Source of the DNA: Escherichia fergusonii ATCC 35469
GTDB lineage: Bacteria > Pseudomonadota > Gammaproteobacteria > Enterobacterales > Enterobacteriaceae
Assembly (NCBI RefSeq): GCF_000026225.1
Contig: NC_011740.1
Coordinates: 1,860,001 to 1,924,000 of the forward strand
Length of the DNA: 64,000 nucleotides
Reading direction: 5' to 3'
This document shows, one piece after another, positions 8,453-16,934 of this stretch (position 1 is its first letter; the number at the start of each line of letters is the position of its first letter). The translations under genes and the position numbers were made by a program. The notes below the pieces were generated by a model. That model did not search any database. It was not told the DNA's origin and saw only the letters and a program-made list of their open reading frames with translations.

Positions 8453-9640
8453 ATGTCCTCTTCATCAATACAACGTGGCAAAAACGGTTTTCTTTTGATT
8501 GCCGGAATGCTGATGATCGCCACAACTCTTCGCGTAACGTTTACTGGCGCAGCGCCTTTACTGGAGGCGATTCGTGCAGATTACGGTCTTACAACTGCCC
8601 AGACCGGCCTGTTGACTACCCTGCCTTTATTGGCATTTGCCCTGGTGTCTCCACTTGCCGCATCGATAGCACGTCGCTGGGGTATGGAGCGAAGTCTGTT
8701 TGCCGCCTTGCTGCTTATCTGCGCAGGTATTGCTATTCGTTCATTACCCTCTGCGGCATTGTTGTTTTGTGGCACAGCCATTATTGGCTGTGGAATTGCA
8801 CTGGGGAATGTGCTCTTACCTGGCCTGATTAAACGTGATTTTTCCGGGTATGTTGCCAAATTGACAGGCGCTTATTCGCTCACTATGGGCGCAGCAGCGG
8901 CAATAGGATCTACACTGGTGGTTCCGCTGGCACTGCATGGTTTTGGCTGGCGTGGCGCATTGCTGATGCTGATGTTTTTTCCGTTAATGGCCTTTATCGT
9001 CTGGCTGCCGCAATGGAAAAGTCAGAACAACGCCTCGCTGGGAAATTCCCCGGCACTGCAACCACGTGGGATATGGCGTTCTCCACTTGCCTGGCAGGTT
9101 ACACTTTTTCTCGGCATTAACTCACTCATCTATTACGTTATTATTGGCTGGCTTCCGGCAATTTTACTCAGTCAAGGATTCAGTGAGGCACAGGCTGGTT
9201 CAATCCATGGTTTGTTACAGCTGGCAACCGCAGCACCAGGTTTTCTGATCCCGCTTTTTCTTCACCATGTAAAGGATCAACGCGGCGTGGCGGTTATAGT
9301 CTCGTTAATGTGTGCCGTTGCCGCCGCTGGCCTGTGGTTTATCCCTGGGCAAGCTATCTTCTGGACGATTCTTTTTGGCTTTGGCTCCGGCGCAACCATG
9401 ATCCTCGGCCTGACATTTATCGGCCTGCGTGCCAGTTCAGCACATCAGGCGGCGGCACTCTCGGGAATGGCGCAATCCGTTGGTTATCTGTTAGCCGCTT
9501 GTGGGCCGCCGCTAATGGGTAAAATTCATGACAGCAGTGGCGACTGGCATATCCCGTTGATCGCTGTCGCTGCGCTTTCAACCATTATGGCTATTTTTGG
9601 TCTGTATGCCGGGCGTGACAAGGAAATCCAGGCATCGTGA
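8453..9640 (+). CDS. nimT: MFS exporter NimT (2-nitroimidazole/cyanate-porter family)
   Basis: A 395-residue major-facilitator protein of the cyanate-porter (CynX/YeaN) branch, with about 12 hydrophobic segments. In E. coli NimT exports 2-nitroimidazole and is repressed by the divergently encoded AraC-type regulator NimR. That regulator gene is absent here: only 107 bases separate yeaL and nimT. The start is ATG at 8453 behind GGAAG. Moderately diverged from K-12. Regulation must therefore differ from K-12, unless nimR is elsewhere. Confidence 0.9.
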   Translation: MSSSSIQRGKNGFLLIAGMLMIATTLRVTFTGAAPLLEAIRADYGLTTAQTGLLTTLPLLAFALVSPLAASIARRWGMERSLFAALLLICAGIAIRSLPSAALLFCGTAIIGCGIALGNVLLPGLIKRDFSGYVAKLTGAYSLTMGAAAAIGSTLVVPLALHGFGWRGALLMLMFFPLMAFIVWLPQWKSQNNASLGNSPALQPRGIWRSPLAWQVTLFLGINSLIYYVIIGWLPAILLSQGFSEAQAGSIHGLLQLATAAPGFLIPLFLHHVKDQRGVAVIVSLMCAVAAAGLWFIPGQAIFWTILFGFGSGATMILGLTFIGLRASSAHQAAALSGMAQSVGYLLAACGPPLMGKIHDSSGDWHIPLIAVAALSTIMAIFGLYAGRDKEIQAS

Positions 9641-9694
9641 ACATTCGCCATTGCTATAGTTTAGTCTGCCGTAAAAAGGTATCAGGAGTGACAA

Positions 9695-10042
9695 ATGAAT
9701 ATTCAGTGCAAACGTGTCTATGACCCAAAATCAGAAAGCGACGGTTATCGGGTGCTGGTAGACAGACTTTGGCCTCGTGGAATCAAAAAGACGGATCTGG
9801 CTTTAGATGAGTGGGATAAAACCGTCTCGCCATCCACGGAGCTACGCAAATTATTTCACGCCGAACAGATCGATTTCGCTCATTTTAGTGAACTTTACCG
9901 GGAAGAACTGGCTAGCCATAAAGACGAAGGCGAACGACTGGCCAAAATCGCTCGCCAGCAAACGTTAACCTTGCTCTACTCCGCCAAAAATAGCCAGCAG
10001 AATCATGCGATTGTGCTGGCTCAATGGTTACGTACTCTGTAA
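9695..10042 (+). CDS. yeaO: DUF488 family protein YeaO
   Basis: A 115-residue cytoplasmic protein of the DUF488 family. The conserved N-terminal motif KRVYDPKSESDGYRVLVDRL and the following WPRG motif are present. Length equals K-12 YeaO. Preceded by an AGGAGT ribosome site. Function unknown. Convergent with yoaF, with an inverted repeat at 10053-10079 between them. Confidence 0.93.
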   Translation: MNIQCKRVYDPKSESDGYRVLVDRLWPRGIKKTDLALDEWDKTVSPSTELRKLFHAEQIDFAHFSELYREELASHKDEGERLAKIARQQTLTLLYSAKNSQQNHAIVLAQWLRTL

Positions 10043-10052
10043 TTTTCGGTCG

Positions 10053-10079
10053 GTCATCAGTCATTCGTTTACTGATGAC
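10053..10079. repeat. Inverted repeat at the yeaO/yoaF convergence
   Basis: A perfect 9-base stem (GTCATCAGT / ACTGATGAC) with a 9-base loop, covering the yoaF stop codon. No clear T-run on either side. It may act as a weak bidirectional barrier between the convergent genes. Confidence 0.5.
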
Positions 10080-10318
10080 TGATGGTCCCGACGCCATAAA
10101 TCCCATTCATCCAGAATTTCACCTGTGGGCAACTTGCAGTCTGCCCGTTCCCCTGCGGCTTCTTTGACGATAATCCGTGTACCACCTTTCTCATCACAAT
10201 AAACCGATGCAGGATTCGCTATGCCAACAACGGGGGGTTTTGGTGCTTCAGGCTGATTCGCGGTTGAGCAGGCAGATAGTAGTAATGCACATGGCAATAC
10301 CAGTGATGCTAATTTCAT
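10061..10318 (-). CDS. yoaF: DUF333 lipoprotein YoaF
   Basis: An 85-residue putative lipoprotein. The signal sequence ends in a lipobox LLSAC with the lipidated cysteine at residue 17. The mature part carries a DUF333 domain (ANPASVYC...GG...C pattern, about residues 34-70) including two conserved cysteines. K-12 YoaF is 84 residues. An AGGAAGAGG ribosome site precedes the ATG. Function unknown; expected to sit in the outer membrane. Confidence 0.92.
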   Translation of the reverse strand: MKLASLVLPCALLLSACSTANQPEAPKPPVVGIANPASVYCDEKGGTRIIVKEAAGERADCKLPTGEILDEWDLWRRDHQSSVNE

Positions 10319-10513
10319 GGGTAATTCCTCTTCCTGATTTTTGATTGTCAGGGTATCGCGGCCTGATTCTTAGCACTATCAATTTTCAGCATAACGTCCA
10401 GATATAATTACCTTATGAATATTTTGCCAGGTATTATATTTGTTGCTTATGTTTTATCATGTCAGCAAAGCTGAAATTTTCAGCACAATCTTTGGCACCC
10501 TCTGGAGAGAATC

Positions 10514-11554
10514 GTGTCGGATAAAATCCTCGCTCGTGTATCGCAATCATTAGCCTCAGAACAATCACTTGAAAGCCTAGTCCGCCAGCTTCTTGAGATG
10601 CTTGAAATGGTTACCGATATGGAGTCAACGTATCTGACAAAAGTCGATGTTGATGCCCGCTTGCAGCATATTCTGTTTGCCCATAATAGCCAGCAGATGT
10701 GTATCCCGGAGGATTACTCTGTAATGTGGGATAACTCACTGTGTAAACGTGCGATTGATGAGAACTGCTTTTACAGCGATGAAGTTAATGTTCGCTGGAA
10801 GGATTGTATCGCCGCAACGACTTTGGGTATCACCACTTTTCTCAGCACGCCAATACATCTTCCAGATGGCTCTTTTTACGGTACTTTATGTGCCGCCAGT
10901 AGTGAGAAAAAGCCCTGGAGTGAACGCGCTGAGCAGGTCTTACAATTGTTTGCCGGTTTAATCGCACAGTACATTCAGAAAGAATCGCTGGTCACGCAAC
11001 TGCGTGAAGCTAATACCGCACTGGTTCAGCAATCCTGTACGGATGCACTAACGGGTTTACCCAATCGTCGGGCGATTTTTGAGCATTTACCAACACTGTT
11101 TACACTGGCACAAAAACTTGGTCGCAACGTGTTGCTGGCTTACATCGATCTGGATAATTTCAAAAAAATAAATGATCGCTTTGGTCATAGTACAGGTGAC
11201 CGATTTTTAATTGAGATCGGTGAACGTCTGAAGGCGATTCCCGATAAATACGATATCCTCGGACGTCTTGGTGGCGATGAGTTTTTGCTCGCCTGCCTGG
11301 CTGAAATTAAAAATGATGACTCACTGAATCTACGTCAACAGATGAAAATGCGCATTCAGCAACAGATTCGCGGTGAGTACTATCTTCCCGATGCCGCGTT
11401 TTATTATCCTGGCGCCAGTATGGGGGTGTTGGAAGTTGATCCATCCATAACAGATATAGATTCAGCACTGAATGCGGCTGATCGTGTTATGTATGAAGAT
11501 AAAAAACAGCGGGCGAAAACTCCTTTTGTCGTTCACGAAGCCCTGCTATCCTGA
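10514..11554 (+). CDS. dgcP: GAF-GGDEF diguanylate cyclase DgcP
   Basis: A 346-residue soluble protein with an N-terminal GAF sensor domain (about 15-155) and a C-terminal GGDEF domain (about 175-340). The active-site GGDEF is intact at residues 253-257, so it should make c-di-GMP. The inhibitory-site position reads DKYD rather than RxxD, so product inhibition through that site is probably absent. The start is GTG at 10514 behind GGAGAG. K-12 DgcP (YeaP) is 341 residues. Followed by the small genes yoaK and yoaJ. Confidence 0.95.
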   Translation: MSDKILARVSQSLASEQSLESLVRQLLEMLEMVTDMESTYLTKVDVDARLQHILFAHNSQQMCIPEDYSVMWDNSLCKRAIDENCFYSDEVNVRWKDCIAATTLGITTFLSTPIHLPDGSFYGTLCAASSEKKPWSERAEQVLQLFAGLIAQYIQKESLVTQLREANTALVQQSCTDALTGLPNRRAIFEHLPTLFTLAQKLGRNVLLAYIDLDNFKKINDRFGHSTGDRFLIEIGERLKAIPDKYDILGRLGGDEFLLACLAEIKNDDSLNLRQQMKMRIQQQIRGEYYLPDAAFYYPGASMGVLEVDPSITDIDSALNAADRVMYEDKKQRAKTPFVVHEALLS

Positions 11555-11584
11555 CGCGTCCTCAGTATCTCTTCAGGTGGAACC

Positions 11585-11683
11585 ATGAGAATTGGTATAA
11601 TGTTCCCCGTTGTCATATTCATCACGGCTATTGTATTTCTGGCGTGGTTTTTTATTGGCGGCTATGCAACTCCGGGAGCGTAA
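11585..11683 (+). CDS. yoaK: Small membrane protein YoaK
   Basis: A 32-residue protein beginning MRIGIMFPVVIFIT and ending YATPGA, differing from K-12 YoaK at only three positions as I recall it. A single hydrophobic helix. An AGGTGGAA ribosome site precedes the ATG. The gene lies 30 bases after dgcP and 2 bases before yoaJ, so the three may be co-transcribed. Function not established. Confidence 0.88.
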   Translation: MRIGIMFPVVIFITAIVFLAWFFIGGYATPGA

Positions 11684-11685
11684 AG

Positions 11686-11760
11686 GTGAAAAAAACAACG
11701 ATTATTATGATGGGCGTCGCGATGATCGTCGTCCTGGGTACTGAACTGGGTTGGTGGTGA
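11686..11760 (+). CDS. yoaJ: Small membrane protein YoaJ
   Basis: A 24-residue protein (MKKTTIIMMG...TELGWW) starting at GTG 11686, with AAAGG overlapping the yoaK stop as ribosome site. It matches K-12 YoaJ except one residue. One short hydrophobic segment. Translation is likely coupled to yoaK. Function not established. Confidence 0.85.
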   Translation: MKKTTIIMMGVAMIVVLGTELGWW

Positions 11761-11776
11761 TCATCCCTGTTTTCTG

Positions 11777-11804
11777 AAAAAGGCTACACCTGGTAGCCTT
11801 TTTT
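11777..11804 (+). terminator. Rho-independent terminator after yoaJ
   Basis: AAGGCTAC / GTAGCCTT stem with a 5-base loop, flanked by AAAA and TTTT so that it can work in both directions, between yoaJ and the convergent yeaQ. Confidence 0.85.
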
Positions 11805-11812
11805 CGTTTCTG

Positions 11813-12061
11813 TTAGCTTTTGATTTTCCTGTAAATCAACAGCACAACTATCGCGCCAATTACGGCGACCACGAAGCTGCCGAAGTTAAAGCCATCAACT
11901 TTCCCGTAGCCAAAGAAAGTACTAATCCAACCACCAACAACAGCACCTACAATCCCCAAAATGATGGTCATAAAGAAGCCACCACCATCTTTACCTGGCA
12001 TGATCCATTTCGCCAGGATACCAGCAATCAAACCAAAAATAATCCATGACAGAATGCCCAT
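11813..12061 (-). CDS. yeaQ: GlsB/YeaQ/YmgE family membrane protein YeaQ
   Basis: An 82-residue inner-membrane protein of the transglycosylase-associated (GlsB/YeaQ/YmgE) family, with three hydrophobic segments (about 2-18, 28-48, 58-78) and Gly-rich packing motifs (GGGFFMTIILGIVGAVVGG region). Same length as K-12. Stress-associated (RpoS-type) expression is known for relatives. In K-12 it is followed by yoaG-yeaR; here only 165 bases separate it from leuE. Confidence 0.94.
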   Translation of the reverse strand: MGILSWIIFGLIAGILAKWIMPGKDGGGFFMTIILGIVGAVVGGWISTFFGYGKVDGFNFGSFVVAVIGAIVVLLIYRKIKS

Positions 12062-12226
12062 AATTTCCTCACTTGTTGTTATCCATTAGCGGGTTAGTCG
12101 CCGTAAACAAGAATAGCACAAGGTTGAAAAAACAATATCTGTGATGAATATCACTTAAATAATTTATTTGTTTTACGAATGATGGATGACGGAACAACCG
12201 CCATCCTTTTCTAACGGAGATGAGAA
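12062..12226. other. Gap where K-12 carries yoaG-yeaR
   Basis: 165 bases with no coding potential. In K-12 the nitrate/nitric-oxide-responsive operon yeaR-yoaG lies here. An imperfect inverted repeat at 12184-12206 (GGATGACGG / CCGCCATCC) followed by TTTT could be a relic terminator. Confidence 0.6.
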
Positions 12227-12865
12227 TTACGACTGCAAGGTTGCCAGGCGGGCGGCAAATCCGACGAAAATTAAGCCAATCAGCGAGTTTCCTACCTTCG
12301 CCAGTTTCTTCTTCGTGCGAATATACTGTGTAACGAAGGCACCGGAAATAATCAGGAAGCTCAGATAGCAGAAGCTAACCACTTCCAGCGTCGTTGCCAG
12401 AATAAAGAATGACAGCCCGGTATGTGGCGCATTGACATCAATAAACTGCACAAAGAACGACACATAAAAAAGGATCGCTTTCGGATTGGTCAGGCTGAGA
12501 ACTAATGCACGTTTAAAAATAGCGCTAAAATGCACATCTTCGCTGGCTGTTTCTCCGCCTTTTGCTTTAAGGGTGGCATAGAGAATTTTTGCTCCCAGCC
12601 AGAGCAGATAAAATGCGCCCAAATAACGAACGATATTAAATAATAACGGTGTGGTTTTAATGAGTGTTGCGACGCCCGCATACGCCAGGAACATTAATAT
12701 CGCATCGCCAATAAATACACCACACGCAGCGAGATAGCCACCTTTGATACCACTGCCGACACTATTTTTTAATACAAACAGCGTGTTAGGCCCCGGCACT
12801 AATACAATAAAAATTGCCCCAACCAGATAAGTCCAGTAATTCAGAACTCCGAATTCAGCGAACAC
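12227..12865 (-). CDS. leuE: Leucine exporter LeuE (RhtB/LysE family)
   Basis: A 212-residue inner-membrane exporter of the RhtB family with about six hydrophobic segments and the family signature VPGPNTLFVL near residues 22-31. It exports leucine and some other hydrophobic amino acids in E. coli. The start is GTG at 12865, preceded by AGGAAGAGG, giving the K-12 length. It is the last gene of the yeaG-leuE block; the next gene (ycfJ) comes from a different part of the K-12 map. Confidence 0.94.
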   Translation of the reverse strand: MFAEFGVLNYWTYLVGAIFIVLVPGPNTLFVLKNSVGSGIKGGYLAACGVFIGDAILMFLAYAGVATLIKTTPLLFNIVRYLGAFYLLWLGAKILYATLKAKGGETASEDVHFSAIFKRALVLSLTNPKAILFYVSFFVQFIDVNAPHTGLSFFILATTLEVVSFCYLSFLIISGAFVTQYIRTKKKLAKVGNSLIGLIFVGFAARLATLQS

Positions 12866-13011
12866 GTTAACCTCTTCCTGAAAAAACCATGCGTAACTGC
12901 AGGGCGATATGCTAACCAATGCATACTCTGATAGAAAGAAAAATCAGGTGAATTACCCATGCAGCAACGCAATACGTAGCAGGAAGTATAGACACTCCAG
13001 GAAAAGGGATG
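12866..13011. other. Rearrangement joint between leuE and ycfJ
   Basis: The leuE upstream region meets the downstream end of ycfJ. In K-12 leuE is next to dmlR and ycfJ next to bhsA. No insertion sequence, tRNA, REP or long repeat is visible at the joint. It presumably still contains the leuE promoter. Confidence 0.7.
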
Positions 13012-13045
13012 AAAAAAAGCCCCTCAGCCTGAGCGAATGAGGGGC
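13012..13045 (-). terminator. Rho-independent terminator of ycfJ
   Basis: A GCCCCTCA / TGAGGGGC stem with a Gly-codon-like loop; on the minus strand it is followed by a run of seven T. It ends 23 bases after the ycfJ stop. Confidence 0.9.
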
Positions 13046-13067
13046 CAAATTGCAGAGTACAGCTTTT

Positions 13068-13607
13068 TTATACTTTGTTAGTCAAAATTAACTGTCCGTT
13101 ACTATCGAGTGGAATTTGGCTGCCAGGATCTTTATCCATGCGAATTTTGCCCTGCTGATCACCTATTTTATAGGTCACGTCATAACCGAGCATTTTTTCC
13201 GATTTGTCATAAACCGTTTTACAGCGCTGTTGGGTGGTGGTGTAAGTATCACTATTCTGTAATGATCCCTGAATTTGGTTTCCGGCATATCCCCCACCTA
13301 ATGCTCCGACAACAGTCGCGACATCTTTACCTCGCCCACCGCCAAATTGATGACCAATAACGCCACCTGCGACAGCCCCCAACACTGAACCTGCGATACG
13401 ATTTTCATCCTGAACAGGACGCCGATGGGTGACCGTCACATTTCGGCACTCCTGACGCGGGGTTTTAATCGTCTCCTTAATAGGAGTGGCAGAAACAACC
13501 TGTGCATATTGCGGGCCACGCTCAAAGACATTAAGACTGGCTACCGCCGCCACGCCCAGCGCAGCAACTACGCCAATCCCTATCCCCGCCAACATTGATT
13601 TATTCAC
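13068..13607 (-). CDS. ycfJ: Glycine-zipper 2TM domain protein YcfJ
   Basis: A 179-residue envelope protein. N-terminal membrane anchor (about 5-25), then a glycine-zipper 2TM region (GSVLGAVAGGVIGHQFGGG, about 75-93, continuing to 115). Start GTG at 13607 after AGGAGG, six bases upstream, gives the K-12 length. Close to K-12 in sequence. Glycine-zipper proteins of this type (Rick_17kDa/2TM) sit in the envelope and relate to surface stress and biofilm; the exact role is unknown. It is downstream of ndh in the same direction. Confidence 0.92.
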   Translation of the reverse strand: MNKSMLAGIGIGVVAALGVAAVASLNVFERGPQYAQVVSATPIKETIKTPRQECRNVTVTHRRPVQDENRIAGSVLGAVAGGVIGHQFGGGRGKDVATVVGALGGGYAGNQIQGSLQNSDTYTTTQQRCKTVYDKSEKMLGYDVTYKIGDQQGKIRMDKDPGSQIPLDSNGQLILTNKV

Positions 13608-13776
13608 GGGATACCTCCTATTTTCTGGTTGTAACAATATTGCAACCAGAAATAACAGAAGCCAATGAGACAGAGGATGAAAAAAGATGAGCTGGTTAAA
13701 ATCACCCGCAGTTTGAGATTCTTCTCAAGTGATGAGTCAGACGGTGATGCAGACTCATCACCGTCTGACCAGCAGA

Positions 13777-15081
13777 TTAATGAAGTTTAAGTCGTGGGCG
13801 AATAACGCGGTTAATGCTACCCACCAGCATCATTAACCCGGTTTTGAAATAACCGTGAAGGGCAATCTGGTGCATACGATAAAGCGAGATATACACAAAG
13901 CGAGCAATTCGCCCCTCAATCATCATAGAACCTTTGGTCAGGTTGCCCATCAGGCTACCGACTGTCGAGAAGTTTGACAGCGAAACCAATGAACCATGAT
14001 CTTTATAACGGTAACTTTTCAGGGGCTTACCGTTCATTTGTGCCAGAATATTCTGTAACGCACAGGTTGCCATTTGATGGGCCGCCTGAGCGCGTGGCGG
14101 TACAAAGCCTCCTTCCGGGCGAGCACAGGACGCGCAATCACCAATTGCATAAATATCTGCATCGCGCGTGGTTTGCAACGTCGGCTCAACCACCAGTTGG
14201 TTGATACGGTTTGTTTCCAGGCCACCAATATCTTTGAGGAAATCTGGTGCTTTGATGCCCGCTGCCCAAACCATCAGGTCTGCTTCGATATATTCGCCAT
14301 CTTTGGTATGCAAGCCACCAGCATCCGCGCTGGTTACCATTGTTTGCGTCAACACTCGCACACCCAGTTTGGTCAGTTCGTTATGCGCGGCACTGGAGAT
14401 TCGTGGCGGCAGAGCAGGCAGAATGCGCTCTCCTGCTTCAACCAGCGTGACGTTCAGGGCTTCGTTCGTTAGCCCTTTGTAGCCGTAACTATGTAACTGT
14501 TTTACTGCATTATGCAGTTCTGCGGATAACTCAACCCCGGTTGCCCCACCACCAACAATAGCAATATTAACTTTGCCGTTAGAGCCAAGGTTAGCGGAGT
14601 ACTTCAGGAACAGATTCAGCATCTCCTGATGAAAGCGACGAGCCTGATGCGGGTTATCAAGGAATATGCAGTTCTCTTTAACACCTGGTGTGTTGAAATC
14701 GTTGGAGGTGCTTCCCAGTGCCATGACCAGTGTGTCATAAGCAATTTTGCGCTCCGGTACCAGCAATTCACCTTTTTCATCGCGCAGTTCGGCAATGGTA
14801 ATGGTCTTCGCTTCACGATCGATATCTTTCACTGAGCCTAGCTGGAACTCAAACCCATGATTACGGGCATGAGCGAGGTAGCTCAGGGCATCTACTCCTT
14901 CATCCAGAGACCCCGTCGCCACTTCGTGCAGCAGCGGCTTCCACAAATGACTGTGGTTTCTGTCAACAAGCGTAACTTTCGCTTTTTTCTTGCGCCCCAG
15001 TTTATGACCCAACTGCGTTGCCAGTTCCAGTCCGCCAGCGCCTCCGCCGACAATCACGATTCTTTTCAATGGCGTAGTCAA
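13777..15081 (-). CDS. ndh: NADH:quinone oxidoreductase II (NDH-2)
   Basis: A 434-residue FAD-dependent, non-proton-pumping NADH dehydrogenase at the inner face of the membrane. The N-terminal FAD Rossmann motif GGGAGG (about 13-18), a second dinucleotide motif VGGGATG near residues 175-181 for NADH, a cysteine pair CASC near 313-316, and a C-terminal amphipathic membrane-binding region. The start is TTG at 15081 with AGGGGG placed six bases upstream; this gives the K-12 length. An FNR-type palindrome at 15218-15231 explains its known anaerobic repression. Confidence 0.96.
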   Translation of the reverse strand: MTTPLKRIVIVGGGAGGLELATQLGHKLGRKKKAKVTLVDRNHSHLWKPLLHEVATGSLDEGVDALSYLAHARNHGFEFQLGSVKDIDREAKTITIAELRDEKGELLVPERKIAYDTLVMALGSTSNDFNTPGVKENCIFLDNPHQARRFHQEMLNLFLKYSANLGSNGKVNIAIVGGGATGVELSAELHNAVKQLHSYGYKGLTNEALNVTLVEAGERILPALPPRISSAAHNELTKLGVRVLTQTMVTSADAGGLHTKDGEYIEADLMVWAAGIKAPDFLKDIGGLETNRINQLVVEPTLQTTRDADIYAIGDCASCARPEGGFVPPRAQAAHQMATCALQNILAQMNGKPLKSYRYKDHGSLVSLSNFSTVGSLMGNLTKGSMMIEGRIARFVYISLYRMHQIALHGYFKTGLMMLVGSINRVIRPRLKLH

Positions 15082-15217
15082 CGTGACCCCCTTAAAATGA
15101 TTAACCAATTGTTAACTAAAGGTTATTAAAATAGCCTTTAATTAACAATAGGTTACGCTAATGAAAACGTTCCTCGCATTTGAGAATAACACGAATGGTG
15201 CATTGGTCATACCAAAA

Positions 15218-15231
15218 TTGATATGAATCAA
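15218..15231. promoter_or_regulatory. FNR box upstream of ndh
   Basis: TTGATATGAATCAA is a perfect match to the FNR consensus TTGAT-N4-ATCAA, 137 bases upstream of the ndh start. FNR represses ndh anaerobically in E. coli from sites in this position. Confidence 0.85.
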
Positions 15232-15321
15232 GTTTTCTTGCTGAAAAGATAGTCAAAGGTATGTGGTTAGATCAAAAAAACCAGTCCGAAGACTGGTTTC
15301 ATAGCAACATTTTTGACTGTT

Positions 15322-15864
15322 TTAGCCGAGGGTTTTAAACGCTTTGATACGCTGCAAATGCGGTGAGATATTTTTGAACTTATGAGTCTGCTCTTCATCC
15401 CAGACAATTTCATAAAAGTGATGAAGTTCATCTGCCGAACGCTGGCTATTAAGGGCCTCATCATGACGTGACAGAATCACCAGGCAGCGATCGCGGTTTT
15501 TTTCACGGAAATTGGTCACGCACTTGGTGGCAATATCAGCATACTCTTCCGGGCGATCAATTTTGCCTTCCATATTTTCATAGGGGAACAGGTTAGGATT
15601 AAAGACTACCTGGCGGATATCACACAAAAAACCAATTCTTTCCGCCCAGTATCCCCCCAATCCGACACCACAAATCAGTGGCCGGTCATCCACATTTAAC
15701 TGCAACATTTTATCCACCTCTTTCAGCAGATGTTGCATGTCATGTTTTGGATGACGGGTGCTGTAGCTTATCAACCTGACATCCGGGTCGATAAATTGCA
15801 GTTGCAAAACTTTTTCGTGGTTACCCGGACTGTTTGAGTCAAAACCGTGTAAATAAATTATCAT
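15322..15864 (-). CDS. ycfP: UPF0227 esterase-like protein YcfP
   Basis: A 180-residue protein of the UPF0227 alpha/beta-hydrolase-like family. The N-terminus [11 protein letters not shown] and the nucleophile-elbow-like GVGLGGYWA (about 85-93) fit the fold, with Gly replacing the usual Ser of G-x-S-x-G as in K-12 YcfP. Length as in K-12. Lies 23 bases after nagZ in the same direction, so it is probably the last gene of the hinT-to-ycfP cluster. Function unknown. Confidence 0.93.
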
Positions 15865-15887
15865 CGCATCCTCACCTTGAGTCAGGG

Positions 15888-16913
15888 TTAGTGACCTGCT
15901 TTCTCTTCCTGCCAGCGTTCATGTAACTGATTTAATTGGGCGCTAATGTTTTTCCAGCGCGGCGAGTCCATCAGTTCCTGACGCGAAAATGAACCTTTAT
16001 GATACAAACGTGTAACACGTGGCGCATTGATCGGCGACAGATTATCTAAAACACTGGTTGCTCCCTTACGATTATTGCAGACCAGGATCATATCGCAACC
16101 GGCATCAAGTGAAGCCTGCCCACGCTCGGCATAACTCCCCATAATTGCTGCCCCTTCCATCGACAGATCGTCTGAAAAAATCACACCATCAAATCCAAGC
16201 TCTCCGCGCAAAACGGTTTTAAGCCAGTGCGGTGAACCGCTTGCCGGGCGCGGATCAACCGAACTGTAAATTACGTGAGCGGGCATAATGGCATCGAGTT
16301 TATTTTCGCGGATTAACTGACTAAATACCGACATATCTTTATTACGGATATCCGCTTCTGGACGAGGATCACACGGCGTTTCTTTATGCGAGTCGGCCGT
16401 CACAGCACCATGTCCCGGGAAATGTTTGCCGGTCGTTTTCATCCCTGCTTCATGCATACCATCAATAAATTTACTCGCTATCGCCAGCGCTTTTTGCGGA
16501 TCAGCATGATACGAACGCTCACCAATTGCCGCGCTGATGTGCCCGACATCCAACACTGGAGCAAAGCTGATATCAATATCCATGGCGATCATTTCGCTAG
16601 CCATCAGCCAACCGGCTTCTTGTGCCAGTTTGCCCCCTTCGTCCATCCCCAGCAGTGCAGCAAAAGATTGGGCCGCAGGTAATCGCGTAAAACCATCGCG
16701 AAAACGCTGTACACGACCGCCCTCCTGATCCACGGCAATCACCAAATGATTGCGTGATGCCGCGCGGATTTGCCGTACCAGTTCACGTAATTGCTGCGGA
16801 TCGTGGTAATTACGCGTAAAGAGAATCAGCCCACCAACCAGTGGATGTGCCAATATTTCTCTCTCTTCCGCGTCCAGTTCATAACCTTCGACATCCAACA
16901 TTACTGGACCCAC
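15888..16913 (-). CDS. nagZ: Beta-N-acetylhexosaminidase NagZ
   Basis: A 341-residue cytoplasmic glycoside hydrolase family 3 enzyme. It removes GlcNAc from 1,6-anhydro-muropeptides in peptidoglycan recycling. The family motif KHFPGHG(x)8SH (about 163-176) and the nucleophile region SDDLSMEGA (about 246-254) are present. Length as in K-12. It is 21 bases downstream of thiK. In enterobacteria with inducible AmpC, NagZ products act as inducer ligands; nothing of ampC is seen here. Confidence 0.96.
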
Positions 16914-16934
16914 ACTGCTCTCCTTATTCTTCTA

